NCBI RefSeq assembly: GCF_002836505.1
Contig: NZ_PJBF01000059.1
Location: forward strand, 62,001-126,000
Direction: 5' to 3'
Length of the DNA: 64,000 nt
From: Psychrobacter sp. Choline-02u-9
GTDB lineage: Bacteria > Pseudomonadota > Gammaproteobacteria > Pseudomonadales > Moraxellaceae
In this document: piece after piece, positions 25,691-37,211 of the stretch
Numbering within the stretch: the first letter of the stretch is position 1
How the letters are laid out: every line of letters starts with the position of its first letter
Position numbers and translations under genes: made by a program
The notes under the pieces: model-generated
Database searches by the model: none
What the model saw: the letters and a program-made list of their open reading frames with translations, nothing else
Told to the model about the DNA's origin: nothing

Positions 25691-26890
25691 ATGCTAAATA
25701 CCCCTTTTTCACCTTGGCCAAAATTTACGCAACATGAGGCTGATGCTGTCAGTCGAGTGCTACTATCTAACAAAGTCAATTATTGGACAGGCGAAGAATG
25801 TCGTCAGTTTGAGCGAGAGTTTGCTGACTGGACAGGTAGTAAATACGCAATAGCGTTGGGTAATGGCACCTTGGCATTGGATGTCGCGTTACAAGCACTT
25901 GATATAGGTGCCTGTGATGAGGTCATCGTCACACCGCGTACCTTTATTGCCAGTATTTCATCAATCGTCAATGCAGGTGCGACCCCCATCTTTGCAGATG
26001 TCGATGAAGCAACTGGTAATATTACCGCTGAGACCATCACAGCTGTACTGAGTGATAAAACCAAAGGTATCGTGTGCGTCCATCTGGCTGGCTGGCCATG
26101 TGATATGGAAAGCATTATGGCATTGGCAGATGAGCATGACCTATATGTCATTGAAGATTGCGCACAAGCTCATGGTGCACGATATAAAGGGCGAAGCGTG
26201 GGCAGTATTGGTCATATTGGGGCATGGAGTTTTTGCCAAGATAAGATTATGACCACAGGAGGTGAGGGTGGTATGGTCACCACCGATAGCGAGCTACTAT
26301 GGCGGAAAATGTGGGCGTATAAGGATCATGGTAAGAGCTATGCGGCAGTCTATGAAACGGAGCAATCACCTGGCTACAATTGGCTGCATGAAAGCTTTGG
26401 CACCAATTTGCGTATGACTGAGATGCAAGGCGTTTTGGGGCGTATTCAACTAAATAAAATGAGTGAGTGGACAACTAAACGGACTGCTAATGCGCAAGCC
26501 ATACTAGACGCCTGTAGTAAATGGGAGTCCAAAGGTTATCTTCTCGTGCCGAGACTAGAGCATTTAGCGCAATTCTCAAACGCTAACCATGCTTACTACA
26601 AATTATATGTCTATGTACAGTCCGATAATCTACCTGATGGCTGGACACGTGACCGCATTATTGAAGCAATTAATAATCAAGATGTGCCTTGCTTCTCTGG
26701 ATCTGCGTCAGAAGTCTATTTGGAGAAGGCCTTTGATAATACAGGGTTGCGTCCAAGTATTAGATTGCCAATGGCGAAGAAGCTAGGAGAGAGTAGTCTC
26801 ATGTTTCTAGTGCATCCTACGCTTACGGCGGCTGAAATTGAACTGACGATGCGGGCGATCGATAGTGTATTTGGTTCGATGGTCGAATAA
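25691..26890 (+). CDS. DegT/DnrJ/EryC1 family sugar aminotransferase, PglE-like
   Basis: A 399-aa PLP enzyme predicted to aminate the 4-keto sugar made by the PglF-like dehydratase. The PLP lysine is in FCQDKIMTTGGEGG, with ALGNGTLALDVAL, IEDCAQAHGA and the C-terminal LMFLVHPT all typical. AGAGGAA lies a few bases before ATG 25691. It closes the polysaccharide locus, 12 kb from its partner dehydratase. The acetyltransferase (PglD-type) that usually lies beside it is absent, and the 144 bases before it hold no gene. Confidence 0.9.
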   Translation: MLNTPFSPWPKFTQHEADAVSRVLLSNKVNYWTGEECRQFEREFADWTGSKYAIALGNGTLALDVALQALDIGACDEVIVTPRTFIASISSIVNAGATPIFADVDEATGNITAETITAVLSDKTKGIVCVHLAGWPCDMESIMALADEHDLYVIEDCAQAHGARYKGRSVGSIGHIGAWSFCQDKIMTTGGEGGMVTTDSELLWRKMWAYKDHGKSYAAVYETEQSPGYNWLHESFGTNLRMTEMQGVLGRIQLNKMSEWTTKRTANAQAILDACSKWESKGYLLVPRLEHLAQFSNANHAYYKLYVYVQSDNLPDGWTRDRIIEAINNQDVPCFSGSASEVYLEKAFDNTGLRPSIRLPMAKKLGESSLMFLVHPTLTAAEIELTMRAIDSVFGSMVE

Positions 26891-27168
26891 AATGGCAATG
26901 AATGATTATTTTTAGAAATTTACTTTGTGGTCGATGCTACTCTTACTAAAAGCATAAGGTACATTTGCCTATATATAAGCAATACTGTTTAATTGACTTA
27001 TTATAAAAAATTATCAGTGTGCAAGCTTTATCTTACGCTAGGATTTTGTAGCGTACACAGGTACAATATTACTCTTAGTCAAAGATTGACGAAGCAAAGG
27101 ACAGGCATGCAAAGTATTTGCGCGCGCTGTCTTTATTTTTTTATATCGTACCCTCTATTGGAGTTACT

Positions 27169-28047
27169 ATGTCTACTGCCCAAGAATCCGCCACCGTTTT
27201 GGACGGCAAAGCACTTGCCAAACAAATAGAACAGGATCTGCGCACGCGCGTAGATACGATTAAGGAAAAGACTGGCCGCACCCCAAGTTTAGCGACGATA
27301 TTGGTTGGTGACGATCCAGCCTCTGCCACTTATGTTCGTATGAAAGGCAACGCTTGCAAGCGTGTTGGCATGGACTCTATACGCGTTGAGATGCCAAGTG
27401 CCACGACCACTGAGCAGCTCATGGCAAAGATAGATGAGTTAAATAGCAATCCAGATGTACATGGTATTTTGCTACAGCATCCGGTTCCTGAGCATATTGA
27501 TGAGCGTGCTTGTTTTGAGCAGACTGGTTTAGCAAAAGACGTCGATGGTGTGACTTGTCTTGGTTTTGGTCGTATGGCGATGCAGCAGTCAGCTTATGGC
27601 TCATGCACACCGCAGGGCATCATGCATTTGCTAGAGCATCATAATATCGAGCTATCAGGTAAAGAAGCAGTGGTCGTAGGGCGTAGTGCTATCTTAGGTA
27701 AGCCAATGGCGATGATGCTATTGAATGCTAACTGTACAGTGACTATCTGTCATTCAAGAACTCAAGATTTGGCGGCGCATATTAAGCGTGCAGATATCGT
27801 GGTTGGTGCCGTAGGTGTACCTGAGCTGATTAAAGCAGAGTGGATCAAATCAGGAGCGGTTGTCGTTGATGCAGGTTTCCATCCAACAGATGATGGCGGT
27901 GTTGGTGATATCGAAATGCAAGGCATGGAAAACATTGCCAGCGCTTATACGCCAGTACCAGGCGGCGTTGGACCGATGACTATCAACACGCTTATTCGCC
28001 AAACGGTCGATGCTGCTGAAAAATCAGCGGGTTTGAATAAAGGCTAA
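27169..28047 (+). CDS. folD: Bifunctional methylenetetrahydrofolate dehydrogenase/cyclohydrolase FolD
   Basis: Interconverts 5,10-methylene-, methenyl- and 10-formyl-tetrahydrofolate, supplying one-carbon units to purine synthesis. [14 protein letters not shown] carries the catalytic lysine, [16 protein letters not shown] is the NADP Rossmann segment, and [11 protein letters not shown] is the second folate motif. The frame opens at 27118, but ATG 27169 has GGAG seven bases upstream and gives the usual 292 aa. It marks the right border of the polysaccharide locus. Confidence 0.96.
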   Translation: MSTAQESATVLDGKALAKQIEQDLRTRVDTIKEKTGRTPSLATILVGDDPASATYVRMKGNACKRVGMDSIRVEMPSATTTEQLMAKIDELNSNPDVHGILLQHPVPEHIDERACFEQTGLAKDVDGVTCLGFGRMAMQQSAYGSCTPQGIMHLLEHHNIELSGKEAVVVGRSAILGKPMAMMLLNANCTVTICHSRTQDLAAHIKRADIVVGAVGVPELIKAEWIKSGAVVVDAGFHPTDDGGVGDIEMQGMENIASAYTPVPGGVGPMTINTLIRQTVDAAEKSAGLNKG

Positions 28048-28146
28048 AAAAATAGTCATACGAATACTGATTGCCGATACATAAGGGGCCTGAGGTAACA
28101 TAGACTCAGGCTAAATCAACCACATTTCAGTTGATAGGACCTAAAC

Positions 28147-28665
28147 ATGGCTAAAAAAAACGTAGGTGTTCATGAGCGACTACAAAGTATTGGTAGAGAG
28201 TTTGTCGATGTCTGTCATTACGTTATTTTATTTCTAATCAGTGTGGTTGTCGTTTGGACTGCAGGTAAAGAGTTTATTTATATTGTCCAAAAGGGTTCAG
28301 CGGATCTAAAAGACATATTAATGTTATTTATTTACCTTGAGCTACTGGCTATGATAGGTATTTACTTTAAAACCCACCGACTGCCAGTACAGTTTTTGAT
28401 ATTTATTGCCATAACAGCATTGTCACGACATTTGGTGGTTGATGTGCAGGCGGTTTCAGACTATTTCCATTTATGGCTGCTTGCGACAATTTCCGTGGCC
28501 ATCATGCTACTGAGCGGCTCTATTGTAATCCTGACTTGGACGGCCAAAACATTTGGTCGCCCAGAGGATAATCTTGATAAGCAGCATGCAAATCTAACAG
28601 TTAAGGCGCTATTGCCTGATAATGCTCAAGCGCCCGATAGCCATACTAAGCATCGTCGTGAATAA
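28147..28665 (+). CDS. PsiE family protein (phosphate-starvation-inducible)
   Basis: A 172-aa membrane protein of the PsiE family; biochemical role unknown, named for phosphate-starvation induction in E. coli. Four hydrophobic segments are visible (HYVILFLISVVVVWTAG, DILMLFIYLELLAMIGIYF, VQFLIFIAITALS, LLATISVAIMLLSGSIVILTW), with the conserved IYLELLAM and ALSRHLVVD. A 19-base tandem duplication covers its last codons and stop. ATG 28147 follows AGGACC. No Pho box was recognised upstream. Confidence 0.85.
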   Translation: MAKKNVGVHERLQSIGREFVDVCHYVILFLISVVVVWTAGKEFIYIVQKGSADLKDILMLFIYLELLAMIGIYFKTHRLPVQFLIFIAITALSRHLVVDVQAVSDYFHLWLLATISVAIMLLSGSIVILTWTAKTFGRPEDNLDKQHANLTVKALLPDNAQAPDSHTKHRRE

Positions 28666-28684
28666 TAAGCATCGCCGTGAATAA
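28647..28684. repeat. 19-bp tandem duplication over the psiE-like stop codon
   Basis: Two adjacent 19-base units (28647-28665 and 28666-28684) differ at one base. The first includes the last codons and the stop; the second is non-coding. It looks like a slippage duplication. Confidence 0.8.
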
Positions 28685-28714
28685 TTAGATAGCGTTACAA
28701 AAAGATAGCAACAT

Positions 28715-28747
28715 AAAAAAAGAGCGACCAGTGGTTGCTCTTTTTTT
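28715..28747. terminator. Bidirectional terminator between PsiE-like and CorA-like genes
   Basis: GAGCGACC (28722-28729) pairs with GGTTGCTC (28733-28740) with one G-T pair and a 3-base loop. It is flanked by seven A and seven T, so it serves both convergent genes. Confidence 0.87.
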
Positions 28748-28764
28748 ATGCCTAGCGTTTGGTA

Positions 28765-29979
28765 TTACAACCATTTCAATCTTTTGAAGTTATAGTACAG
28801 ATAGCTACATAGGGCGATAATAATGACCATTATGACAAGGTAAGAGTATTTCCAATGCAGCTCAGGCATAAAGTCAAAGTTCATGCCATAGATACCAGCG
28901 ATGGCTGTCGGCACTGCTAGAATACCTGCCCATGCCGCGAGCTTACGCACGACTTCATTCTGACCCATATTGACCATCGCCATATAGGTATTCATCACCA
29001 CGCTCAGCATTTCATTAAGACCATTAATAGCATCTAAGGAGTGCAATAGGTGATCGTTAACATCGCGAAAATACGGCTTAGCGGCTTGAGAAAATCCAGA
29101 GATAATCTCACTTTTTTTATGATTGATAAAAAAGCTACAGATGTCTTGCACAGGTAAAATAATGGCACGCATATGTACCAGTTGTGACTTTAGCTCGTAA
29201 AGGTTTTTTAGGGTGCCTTTATCAAACTCAGAGGTAAATACATAGCGTTCTTGCTCGCGCAAGTAACGGCCCAATCGATCGGTAATCGGCATATAGTTAT
29301 CAACGATAAAATCGAGGATAGCATGCAGTACAAAGATAGGGCCCATGCGTAACTTCTCAGGGCGACGATGGCAATGCTCACGTACTGGCGCATAAGAGTT
29401 TGACGGACCATTGCGAATTGTAATGAGGTAGTTTTTACCCATAAATATCGCAGTAGTACCATAACGAATGACATTGTCTTCGAGCTTGGCTGTACGTAGC
29501 ACCACAAAGACCATATCATTATCGTAGTTTTCGACCTTGGCGCGTTGATGATCAGCAAAAGCATCTTCAATCGCTAGCTCATGCAGGTCAAAGGCTTCTT
29601 TTACTTTGACCATGGTTTCTAAGCTTGGATCATATAGCCCAAGCCAAATAAATTGACCGTTGTTCCCTAGCGTACGACTCACATCATTGAGCGCCACTCT
29701 ATTAAGGTTCTCACCTGTTTTACGTGAGTAAGCGTAGCAATTGACCACTTCGCCTGCGCTCGATGAGTCAATATCTTCATAGCGTTCAGAGTCAGGATCG
29801 TAGACCGTCATGGTCTCGATAGTGTCTTCAGTAGTGGCGTCCACATCACCATAGATATAGCTATCATCATCGTCCAAATAGAGATGCTTGTCACTCATAT
29901 TGGCATAGATATGATTCATATTGGAATCAGGCGCTATATGAGCCGTTTTTTTAATCAATTGATTATTATCATTTTCCAT
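28765..29979 (-). CDS. corA: CorA family divalent-cation transporter
   Basis: Inner-membrane magnesium (or cobalt/nickel) channel of the CorA/MIT family. The C terminus has two helices joined by the signature YGMNFDFMPE, the second being YLVIMVIIIALCSYLYY, and ends in a basic KRLKWL. The large cytoplasmic domain fills residues 80-340. The first 75 or so residues are very acidic (LYLDDDDSYIYGDVDATTEDT), making the protein longer (404 aa) than E. coli CorA. The frame opens at 29994; ATG 29979, with AGGA just upstream, is preferred. Exact ion specificity is not readable; a zinc-exporting ZntB-like role is the alternative. Confidence 0.9.
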   Translation of the reverse strand: MENDNNQLIKKTAHIAPDSNMNHIYANMSDKHLYLDDDDSYIYGDVDATTEDTIETMTVYDPDSERYEDIDSSSAGEVVNCYAYSRKTGENLNRVALNDVSRTLGNNGQFIWLGLYDPSLETMVKVKEAFDLHELAIEDAFADHQRAKVENYDNDMVFVVLRTAKLEDNVIRYGTTAIFMGKNYLITIRNGPSNSYAPVREHCHRRPEKLRMGPIFVLHAILDFIVDNYMPITDRLGRYLREQERYVFTSEFDKGTLKNLYELKSQLVHMRAIILPVQDICSFFINHKKSEIISGFSQAAKPYFRDVNDHLLHSLDAINGLNEMLSVVMNTYMAMVNMGQNEVVRKLAAWAGILAVPTAIAGIYGMNFDFMPELHWKYSYLVIMVIIIALCSYLYYNFKRLKWL

Positions 29980-30081
29980 ATACTTTCCTGTCATATAATA
30001 AAAAACTTCAATAATCCAAATATGCTGTGAACGTGGCTACGGTTTTATCGTGTGCCAATACTATCTATAGGGCATAGATTT

Positions 30082-30471
30082 CTATAGGGCATAGCTTTTT
30101 AGCGTATCGATATCTACCAATGCTAGCAGGCTCTCGTGACACGCTTCTAGTTTGATTTGCGGTGCGATATCAAAGTCCAATGCTTCAACCCAACGTAGCG
30201 CGCAGATGCACCAGTAGTCGCCAGGTTTGAGACCAGGAAAATTGTATTCAGGTAGTGGGGTAATTAGGTCATTACCGCGACTGGCAGAGAAGTTTAAAAA
30301 CTCGCTGGTCATCTTGGCACAGACAGTATGTTGACCAACATCATGGTTGCCAGTATGGCAAAAACCATTGCGATAATAGCCAGTGATGGGATCGAAACAA
30401 CAGCTGGCAAGGGCGGTGCCTAAGACATTGGTTTGGTTGATGGCAGGGTTTGGGTGGTAATCAGATGACAT
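30082..30471 (-). CDS. DUF2237 family protein
   Basis: A 129-aa cytosolic protein of the COG3651/DUF2237 family, function unknown. Conserved features are NVLGTALASCCFDPITGYYRNGFCHTG, DVGQHTVCAKMT and the central FLNFSASRGNDLITP, followed by PGDYWCICALRW. Six or so conserved cysteine and histidine residues suggest a metal site, which is inference. It lies behind the CorA-like gene on the same strand with a 100-base gap. Confidence 0.87.
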   Translation of the reverse strand: MSSDYHPNPAINQTNVLGTALASCCFDPITGYYRNGFCHTGNHDVGQHTVCAKMTSEFLNFSASRGNDLITPLPEYNFPGLKPGDYWCICALRWVEALDFDIAPQIKLEACHESLLALVDIDTLKSYAL

Positions 30472-30959
30472 AAGGCTTCCGAGATAAAAATATGTGTTAG
30501 TGTATCATGAGTCTGTGTTGATGACGCTGCCGTAATCACGCTCATTATCTTATGGTTAACAAAAAATAAACCTCTCGGCTATTCGCCCAATATTAAGCCA
30601 AATACATCAACGATGACTGTTACATCTGCTAAGCTAATAAGTGGCAATTGAACTGTAATTAGATAGTGATTGTGGCTAATTGTCACTAGGCGAACCTTGA
30701 GTGCTATGCTAAACTAAAGCATAAAGTGCCTTGATTATTTGTCGCAATTTTTTAGCGCATAAAGATACTCGTCTTATCATTCTAAATTATACTTATTATT
30801 CACCCTTTTGCGGTTACCTGGTTTGTTTATAAATAATTGGGTCAATGATGTTGCGCGTTAAAAATAAATACACACAGCGTCAATACCCGGCAAATCACCC
30901 TTTAAGTACCGCATCAGTACCGCGTTTTTGGTAAGCGATACGCCAAACAAGGATTTATT
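30472..30959. other. Intergenic region upstream of hisZ
   Basis: 488 AT-rich bases between the divergent DUF2237 gene and hisZ. It presumably holds promoters for both. No gene, clear hairpin or RNA was recognised. Confidence 0.5.
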
Positions 30960-32258
30960 GTGTCTGTTAGTTCTGATTCTGCAAAACCTGCCCAGCCAAA
31001 TTCTACCAACGAAACAGTGTCTCAGCCTGCCGAAAACAGTGCTGCACCCAATCGCATGCCATATTTGAGTAACTTTGGCAGTGATGTTGCCAATAGTTGG
31101 CTATTGCCTGATGGGGTGGTTGATGTCCTGTTTGAAGATGCGCATAAGCAAGAAGTGCTTAGACATCAGTTAATCGAGCAGCTTATTACTCATGGTTATC
31201 AGCTGGTTTGTCCACCGATGATCGAGTTTACTGAGTCTTTACTAAGTGATGCGTCAGAAGATCTAAAACGCCAAACCTTCAAAATTATCGATCAGTTGAC
31301 GGGTCGTCTAATGGGCGTGCGCGCTGACATCACCCCGCAGATTTTGCGTATAGATGCGCATCATGGCGGTACGGGTATTGCGCGTTATTGTTACGTTGGT
31401 GATGTTATTCATACCTTGCCATCAGGACTGTTTGGCTCTCGTACGCCGCTACAGTTAGGTGCTGAGATATTTGGCTGTGCGTCACTAGCAGCAGATATTG
31501 AGCTGATAGATGTACTATTTACGATGGTGAATAAACTCAATATGAGTGCAGCGCTCCATATCGATTTGGGTCACGTAGCGATATTCAAACGTTTGGCTGA
31601 ATTGGCTGAATTGTCAGACAGTGATACTGAACAATTGATGTACTTATATGCCAATAAAAACTTACCAGAGCTCAAGCGTGTTTGTCGCGCTTTGCCAATG
31701 GGTGATGATTTTTATGTGTTGGCACGCTTTGGTCACGATATCGCAAACCTATTAGCCAAATTATCAGATGCGGCGCAGCAAGACAGCCAAATCGCAACGG
31801 CAATTGATGAGCTACAGCGTTTGAAAAACTATCTACAAGACCAATGGCAGTGCCCAGTCAGTATTGATGTGACTGAGCTATCAGGCTATCACTATCATAC
31901 TGGCATCGTCTTCAATGGTTATATCAATAATGAGACTCAGCCACTCGTACGTGGTGGTCGTTTTGATGGTATGCAAAGCCAGACGCAAGCATTACGTGCA
32001 GCCACAGGCTTTAGTATGGATGTCAGCCGATTGCTGGCTCATACACAGTTAGATGCGCCAACCGTTGTCTTGGTTGATTTTGCCGCTTTGTCTAATGCAA
32101 ATACAGATGAGATGCAGACGCTACTGCAACAAGTAGAGAGTCTACGTCAGCAAGGCTATCGCGTTACTATGCCATTAGATGCACAGGACAGTCCAGATGA
32201 TGTTACGCATCGTTTGAGCATGGATGATGACAGTCAATGGCAGCTACAAACTGTTTAA
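30960..32258 (+). CDS. hisZ: ATP phosphoribosyltransferase regulatory subunit HisZ
   Basis: Histidyl-tRNA-synthetase-like regulatory subunit that pairs with short-form HisG in the first step of histidine synthesis. The class II synthetase core is visible (LPDGVVDVLFEDAHKQEVLR, QTFKIIDQLTGRLMGVRADITPQ, GRFDGM), but the anticodon-binding domain is missing and the true HisS lies at 40381. The first 40 residues are a polar Ser/Asn/Gln/Pro-rich extension. GTG 30960 follows AAGGA. hisZ next to purA is a familiar arrangement in many proteobacteria. hisG is not in the window. Confidence 0.93.
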   Translation: MSVSSDSAKPAQPNSTNETVSQPAENSAAPNRMPYLSNFGSDVANSWLLPDGVVDVLFEDAHKQEVLRHQLIEQLITHGYQLVCPPMIEFTESLLSDASEDLKRQTFKIIDQLTGRLMGVRADITPQILRIDAHHGGTGIARYCYVGDVIHTLPSGLFGSRTPLQLGAEIFGCASLAADIELIDVLFTMVNKLNMSAALHIDLGHVAIFKRLAELAELSDSDTEQLMYLYANKNLPELKRVCRALPMGDDFYVLARFGHDIANLLAKLSDAAQQDSQIATAIDELQRLKNYLQDQWQCPVSIDVTELSGYHYHTGIVFNGYINNETQPLVRGGRFDGMQSQTQALRAATGFSMDVSRLLAHTQLDAPTVVLVDFAALSNANTDEMQTLLQQVESLRQQGYRVTMPLDAQDSPDDVTHRLSMDDDSQWQLQTV

Positions 32259-32456
32259 TTGTCTAATAGTAGGCGATTAAATGGCGCACGCGGCACACGT
32301 AGCCAAAATTATTCAGTACAGATTACGAGAACGTAAAATTATTTGTTAGATATTTCAGTGTTTCTATTTCATAAATCACTGAGATAAAAAGATATAGCTA
32401 AGAAAATCATTTTAATTTTCAGCTTTTATTGCACACACCTCAATACATAAAGGTAA

Positions 32457-33755
<1,299 letters not shown>

Positions 33756-33795
33756 TTTTTACTACAAACTTGATTAAATAGTTTTTAGTATTAAT

Positions 33796-33828
33796 AAAAA
33801 ACCTCAACGCTAAGCGTTGGGGTTTTTT
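33796..33828 (+). terminator. purA terminator
   Basis: CCTCAACGC pairs with GCGTTGGGG across a 3-base loop, preceded by A residues and followed by TTTTTT, 40 bases after the purA stop. Confidence 0.88.
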
Positions 33829-34013
33829 GTGTGTGCTACTTCAAGAAATTGATTGATTACCTTGAATTTCAACAGTGTAAGAGTAGGGCTACTAGCTATA
33901 ATATCATCTAAAAATATCATAAATAATGGATATACTGACATTATTTTGGCTTAATTAAGTGTAAGATATTATAGACGGATTTGGTTTTATCAACATACAA
34001 AAAGGAATTTGCT

Positions 34014-34430
34014 ATGACAACGAATACGCTTAAATCCACGATTCGCAATACCTCTATAGCAATAGTTACATCCGCAGCTTTCATGTTGCCTATGTTTGCT
34101 TGGGGTGCAGAAAACTGTGACAAACCAAACAATGACTTTGATGGGCTATATTGCCTGACGAAAGTATACTTAGAAGCAGATAAAGAGCTTAACAACTCTT
34201 ACAGTAAATTGAGTAAACTCCTAAACAAACAGCAAAAAGCCACGCTTAAACGCGGACAATTAGCGTGGATGCGCGAGCGCAACGACCAATGTAGTTATAA
34301 CGATGGTGATGGTTTCTTTGTCAATATGAGCTGTGCCACCAATAAGACAGCTAATCGAGTTAATTTTTTGAATGAACGTGTGCGTGAATGCAATGCAGGT
34401 AGTTGTCGAGACAGTCGCTTAGATGATTAA
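34014..34430 (+). CDS. LprI-like (DUF1311) secreted protein
   Basis: A 138-aa exported protein. The signal peptide ends near AFMLPMFAWGA and the mature part has the LprI N-terminal domain: DGLYCLTKVYLEADKELNNSYSKL, LAWMRERNDQC and NRVNFLNERVREC. Some members inhibit lysozyme, but this is known only for a few. Six cysteines in the mature part suggest three disulphides. ATG 34014 follows AAGGA and is preferred over the frame opening at 33981. It stands alone between purA and ndk. Confidence 0.8.
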   Translation: MTTNTLKSTIRNTSIAIVTSAAFMLPMFAWGAENCDKPNNDFDGLYCLTKVYLEADKELNNSYSKLSKLLNKQQKATLKRGQLAWMRERNDQCSYNDGDGFFVNMSCATNKTANRVNFLNERVRECNAGSCRDSRLDD

Positions 34431-34852
34431 ATGTTTTGATTGGTAGTATGTATTAGCAAAACTCTTAGCAAGGTGTGTTGAGGGTTTTCTAATCATTAAT
34501 AATGATATAAATACTCTATAAAATCAGTCTGGTAGCTATAAGTGATAAATATGAGTAGCGATAAGGTAAGTAAGTCGATAGCTCATGCATCTGTTGTTGA
34601 TGAGTACTTAACTTGGATGTAAGTAAGATACTGTTATAAATTTACTTTTATGCAAGGTATGGTCATAAATTAACCCTATCATTTATGGCCTTAATCATTA
34701 TAATAGGCAGCAATCCGATGTTGGCACTTATGGTTATACACTGATATACCATGAGTTGTGTAAAACAGTCCAAGTCAACATTGTGGCTAAAGCTAAAACA
34801 ACGCATTAATTTTTCATATTTTATTGAATTTATCATTTATTAGGAGCTTCTC
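34431..34852. other. Intergenic region upstream of ndk
   Basis: 422 AT-rich bases with no gene recognised. A short perfect palindrome (TCATTAATAATGA) is present near 34492. No strong terminator was seen for the LprI-like gene. Confidence 0.4.
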
Positions 34853-35284
34853 ATGGCTAACGAACGTACTTTATCTATCATCAAACCTGACGCAGTTGCT
34901 GGCAATCACATCGGCGCTATCTATAGCCGTTTTGAACAAGCTGGTCTAAAAATCGTTGCAGCTAAAATGCTACAACTTGATGATGAAAAAGCAGGCGGTT
35001 TTTATGCTGAGCACGCTGAGCGTCCATTTTACAACGACCTAAAATCTTTCATGATGTCAGGTCCAGTATTGGTATCAGTACTAGAAGGCGAAAACGCTAT
35101 CGCTCAGCATCGTGAAATCATGGGTGCAACTAACCCAAAAGAAGCTGCTGAAGGCACTATCCGTGCTGACTTCGCTAGCAGCATCGACGAAAACGCAGTA
35201 CATGGTTCAGATTCAGCTGAATCAGCAGCACGTGAAATCAGCTACTTCTTCAGCGATGATGAAGTTTGTGCACGTACACGCTAA
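34853..35284 (+). CDS. ndk: Nucleoside-diphosphate kinase Ndk
   Basis: Transfers the terminal phosphate from ATP to other NDPs through a phosphohistidine. The 143-aa length is standard. [15 protein letters not shown] begins the fold and the catalytic histidine is in [16 protein letters not shown] near residue 117. TAGGAG lies six bases before the ATG. It is the first gene of the conserved ndk-rlmN-pilW group, though more than 500 bases separate it from rlmN. Confidence 0.97.
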   Translation: MANERTLSIIKPDAVAGNHIGAIYSRFEQAGLKIVAAKMLQLDDEKAGGFYAEHAERPFYNDLKSFMMSGPVLVSVLEGENAIAQHREIMGATNPKEAAEGTIRADFASSIDENAVHGSDSAESAAREISYFFSDDEVCARTR

Positions 35285-35797
35285 TATAGTAAATCAGCGA
35301 TAAGCTTTTACGGCATTCGATTTGTTCGAGGTAACTGCTATAATAAGACAGCTACGATTTAAACTGATCTTACCTGTATGAGTTTTATACTTGATTGACT
35401 ACAGACGAATTATTTACAACATTGATTGTTCATAATTGGTTTGCGAGACGGCTTATATCTTATGGGTATAGGCCGTTTTAGCTATTATAATAATCCTATA
35501 GTCCAAGAGTTACTAAACTGCTAGGGCGTTACCCTCCTGGGATGTACTACTTGTACAATCTACAGTTGGCTGCCTTGTATCTGCTTTAGAGTTCTGTAAT
35601 TATATTATTCATTGAAATTCTTAGTGACTTGCCTCATTATTGATTTTACTTAGCGTTATCAATCCCTTATCAGCATGTTTTCATTAATTCGAAAAACTGC
35701 GCTCATAGCGGATTGCTCATGCACTCATGTATGTATGGCAAAGCCCATATAAATAATTGCACCGCTTATCTAAGCTTCTGCAAAAAGGTTACCTATT
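35285..35797. other. Intergenic region between ndk and rlmN
   Basis: 513 bases without a gene. It holds a hairpin near 35448-35480 that could end ndk transcription. A promoter for rlmN must lie in the rest, but no clear one was identified. Confidence 0.45.
35448..35480 (+). terminator. Possible ndk terminator
   Basis: ACGGCTTATA (35448-35457) pairs with TATAGGCCGT (35467-35476) with one G-T pair, followed by a short T run. It lies 164 bases after the ndk stop. Confidence 0.45.
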
Positions 35798-37027
35798 ATG
35801 TCAACTGTTCAAGCACCTACTCAGCACGTACCTGCTAAGATTACTGATAGCATTAAGCTAGTAGATGAGGCACATGCCAAAACCAATCTATTGGGTATGA
35901 CGCAAGCGCAACTGGCTGATTACTTCAAGAGTATTGGTGAAAAACCATTTCGATCTACTCAGGTAATCAAGTGGATTTATCAGCATGGCGTGACCGATTT
36001 TGAGCAAATGACCAATTTGAGTAAGTCGTTGCGAGACAAATTATCGCTTAATGCTTGTGTGGTACCGCCCAAAGTGATTCATCGTCAATACAGCGATGAT
36101 GGTACGCGTAAGTGGGTATTTGAAGTTACTGGCGGCTCGTTGGTTGAGACGGTGCTTATTCCTGCAGATGATAGCAAGTTAAATGGCCGTAAGACATTAT
36201 GCGTGTCTTCTCAAGTAGGCTGTGCACTAGACTGTAGCTTCTGTAGTACAGGTAAGCAAGGGTTTGAGCGTGACTTAAGTGCGGCTGAAATTATCGGTCA
36301 GTTATGGGTCGCTAATGCGTCATATATGACAGATGAAAATGAAAGTTTAGAAAACGTTGATCATAGCCTATGGGAAAATAACGTCACCAACGTGGTGATG
36401 ATGGGCATGGGTGAGCCGCTATTGAACTATAAACCTGTAGTAGGTTCAATGGAGTTGATGCTAAGCGATCATGCTTATGGACTGTCAAAGCGTCGCGTCA
36501 CGTTATCGACTTCTGGTGTCGTTCCGAAAATGTATCAGCTAGCACAAGACATCGATGTGGCATTGGCTATTTCACTGCATGCACCAAATGATGAGCTGCG
36601 TAACGAGCTGGTACCAATTAATAAAAAATATCCGTTAGAAGAGCTGATTGCAGCGGCAAAAAACTATGTCTATGATGTCAATCCACGTCATAAGAAGCAC
36701 GTTACGATTGAATATGTGATGCTTGATGGCGTCAATGACAGTAATGAGCATGCCCATCAGTTAGTTGCTTTATTAGAAGGGTTACCAAGTAAGATTAACC
36801 TTATTCCGTTCAACCCATTCCCACATGCACCGTATGACAAATCAAGCAACAACCGTATTCATGCGTTTAGTAATATATTGAGCGAAGCGGGTTTCGTTTG
36901 TACGATTCGCCAAACACGTGGTGATGACATCGATGCCGCTTGTGGTCAGTTGGTTGGACAAGTTGCCGATCGTACTAGACGCTCAGCCGCGTGGCAGCAG
37001 AGCATTAAAGATCGTGAAAGCGTTTAG
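35798..37027 (+). CDS. rlmN: Dual-specificity RNA methyltransferase RlmN
   Basis: Radical SAM enzyme that methylates C2 of A2503 in 23S rRNA and A37 in some tRNAs. The cluster motif [11 protein letters not shown] is at about residues 147-157, preceded by the substrate region [22 protein letters not shown] and TLSTSGVVP are the GEP and SAM motifs. The C-terminal [20 protein letters not shown] holds the catalytic cysteines. The N terminus ([14 protein letters not shown]) is the usual RlmN helical domain. Length is 409 aa. Ribosome site AAGG precedes the ATG. Confidence 0.97.
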   Translation: MSTVQAPTQHVPAKITDSIKLVDEAHAKTNLLGMTQAQLADYFKSIGEKPFRSTQVIKWIYQHGVTDFEQMTNLSKSLRDKLSLNACVVPPKVIHRQYSDDGTRKWVFEVTGGSLVETVLIPADDSKLNGRKTLCVSSQVGCALDCSFCSTGKQGFERDLSAAEIIGQLWVANASYMTDENESLENVDHSLWENNVTNVVMMGMGEPLLNYKPVVGSMELMLSDHAYGLSKRRVTLSTSGVVPKMYQLAQDIDVALAISLHAPNDELRNELVPINKKYPLEELIAAAKNYVYDVNPRHKKHVTIEYVMLDGVNDSNEHAHQLVALLEGLPSKINLIPFNPFPHAPYDKSSNNRIHAFSNILSEAGFVCTIRQTRGDDIDAACGQLVGQVADRTRRSAAWQQSIKDRESV

Positions 37028-37211
37028 CACGTTCTCTAGAAGATAAACGTTATATTCGACTGGTATAGCGTTTTAGCTGTCTTTTGTCTGTCGCAATGGT
37101 AAGAAAATGTAGCAATGACTGTCAAGATTGCAGAACGTGGCAATTAATAACAACTAAATTGTACTTATAGGGGTTAAATCTATTAAACTGAGGTCTCGAA
37201 GATCGAACGCA

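Noticed and set aside
28088..28111. GC-rich inverted repeat after folD as a terminator
   Set aside because: A 7-bp stem (GCCTGAG/CTCAGGC) exists but no T tract follows, so it is not called.
30960..32258. A second histidyl-tRNA synthetase
   Set aside because: The anticodon-binding domain is missing and the gene lies beside purA, matching HisZ; the real HisS is at 40381-41670.
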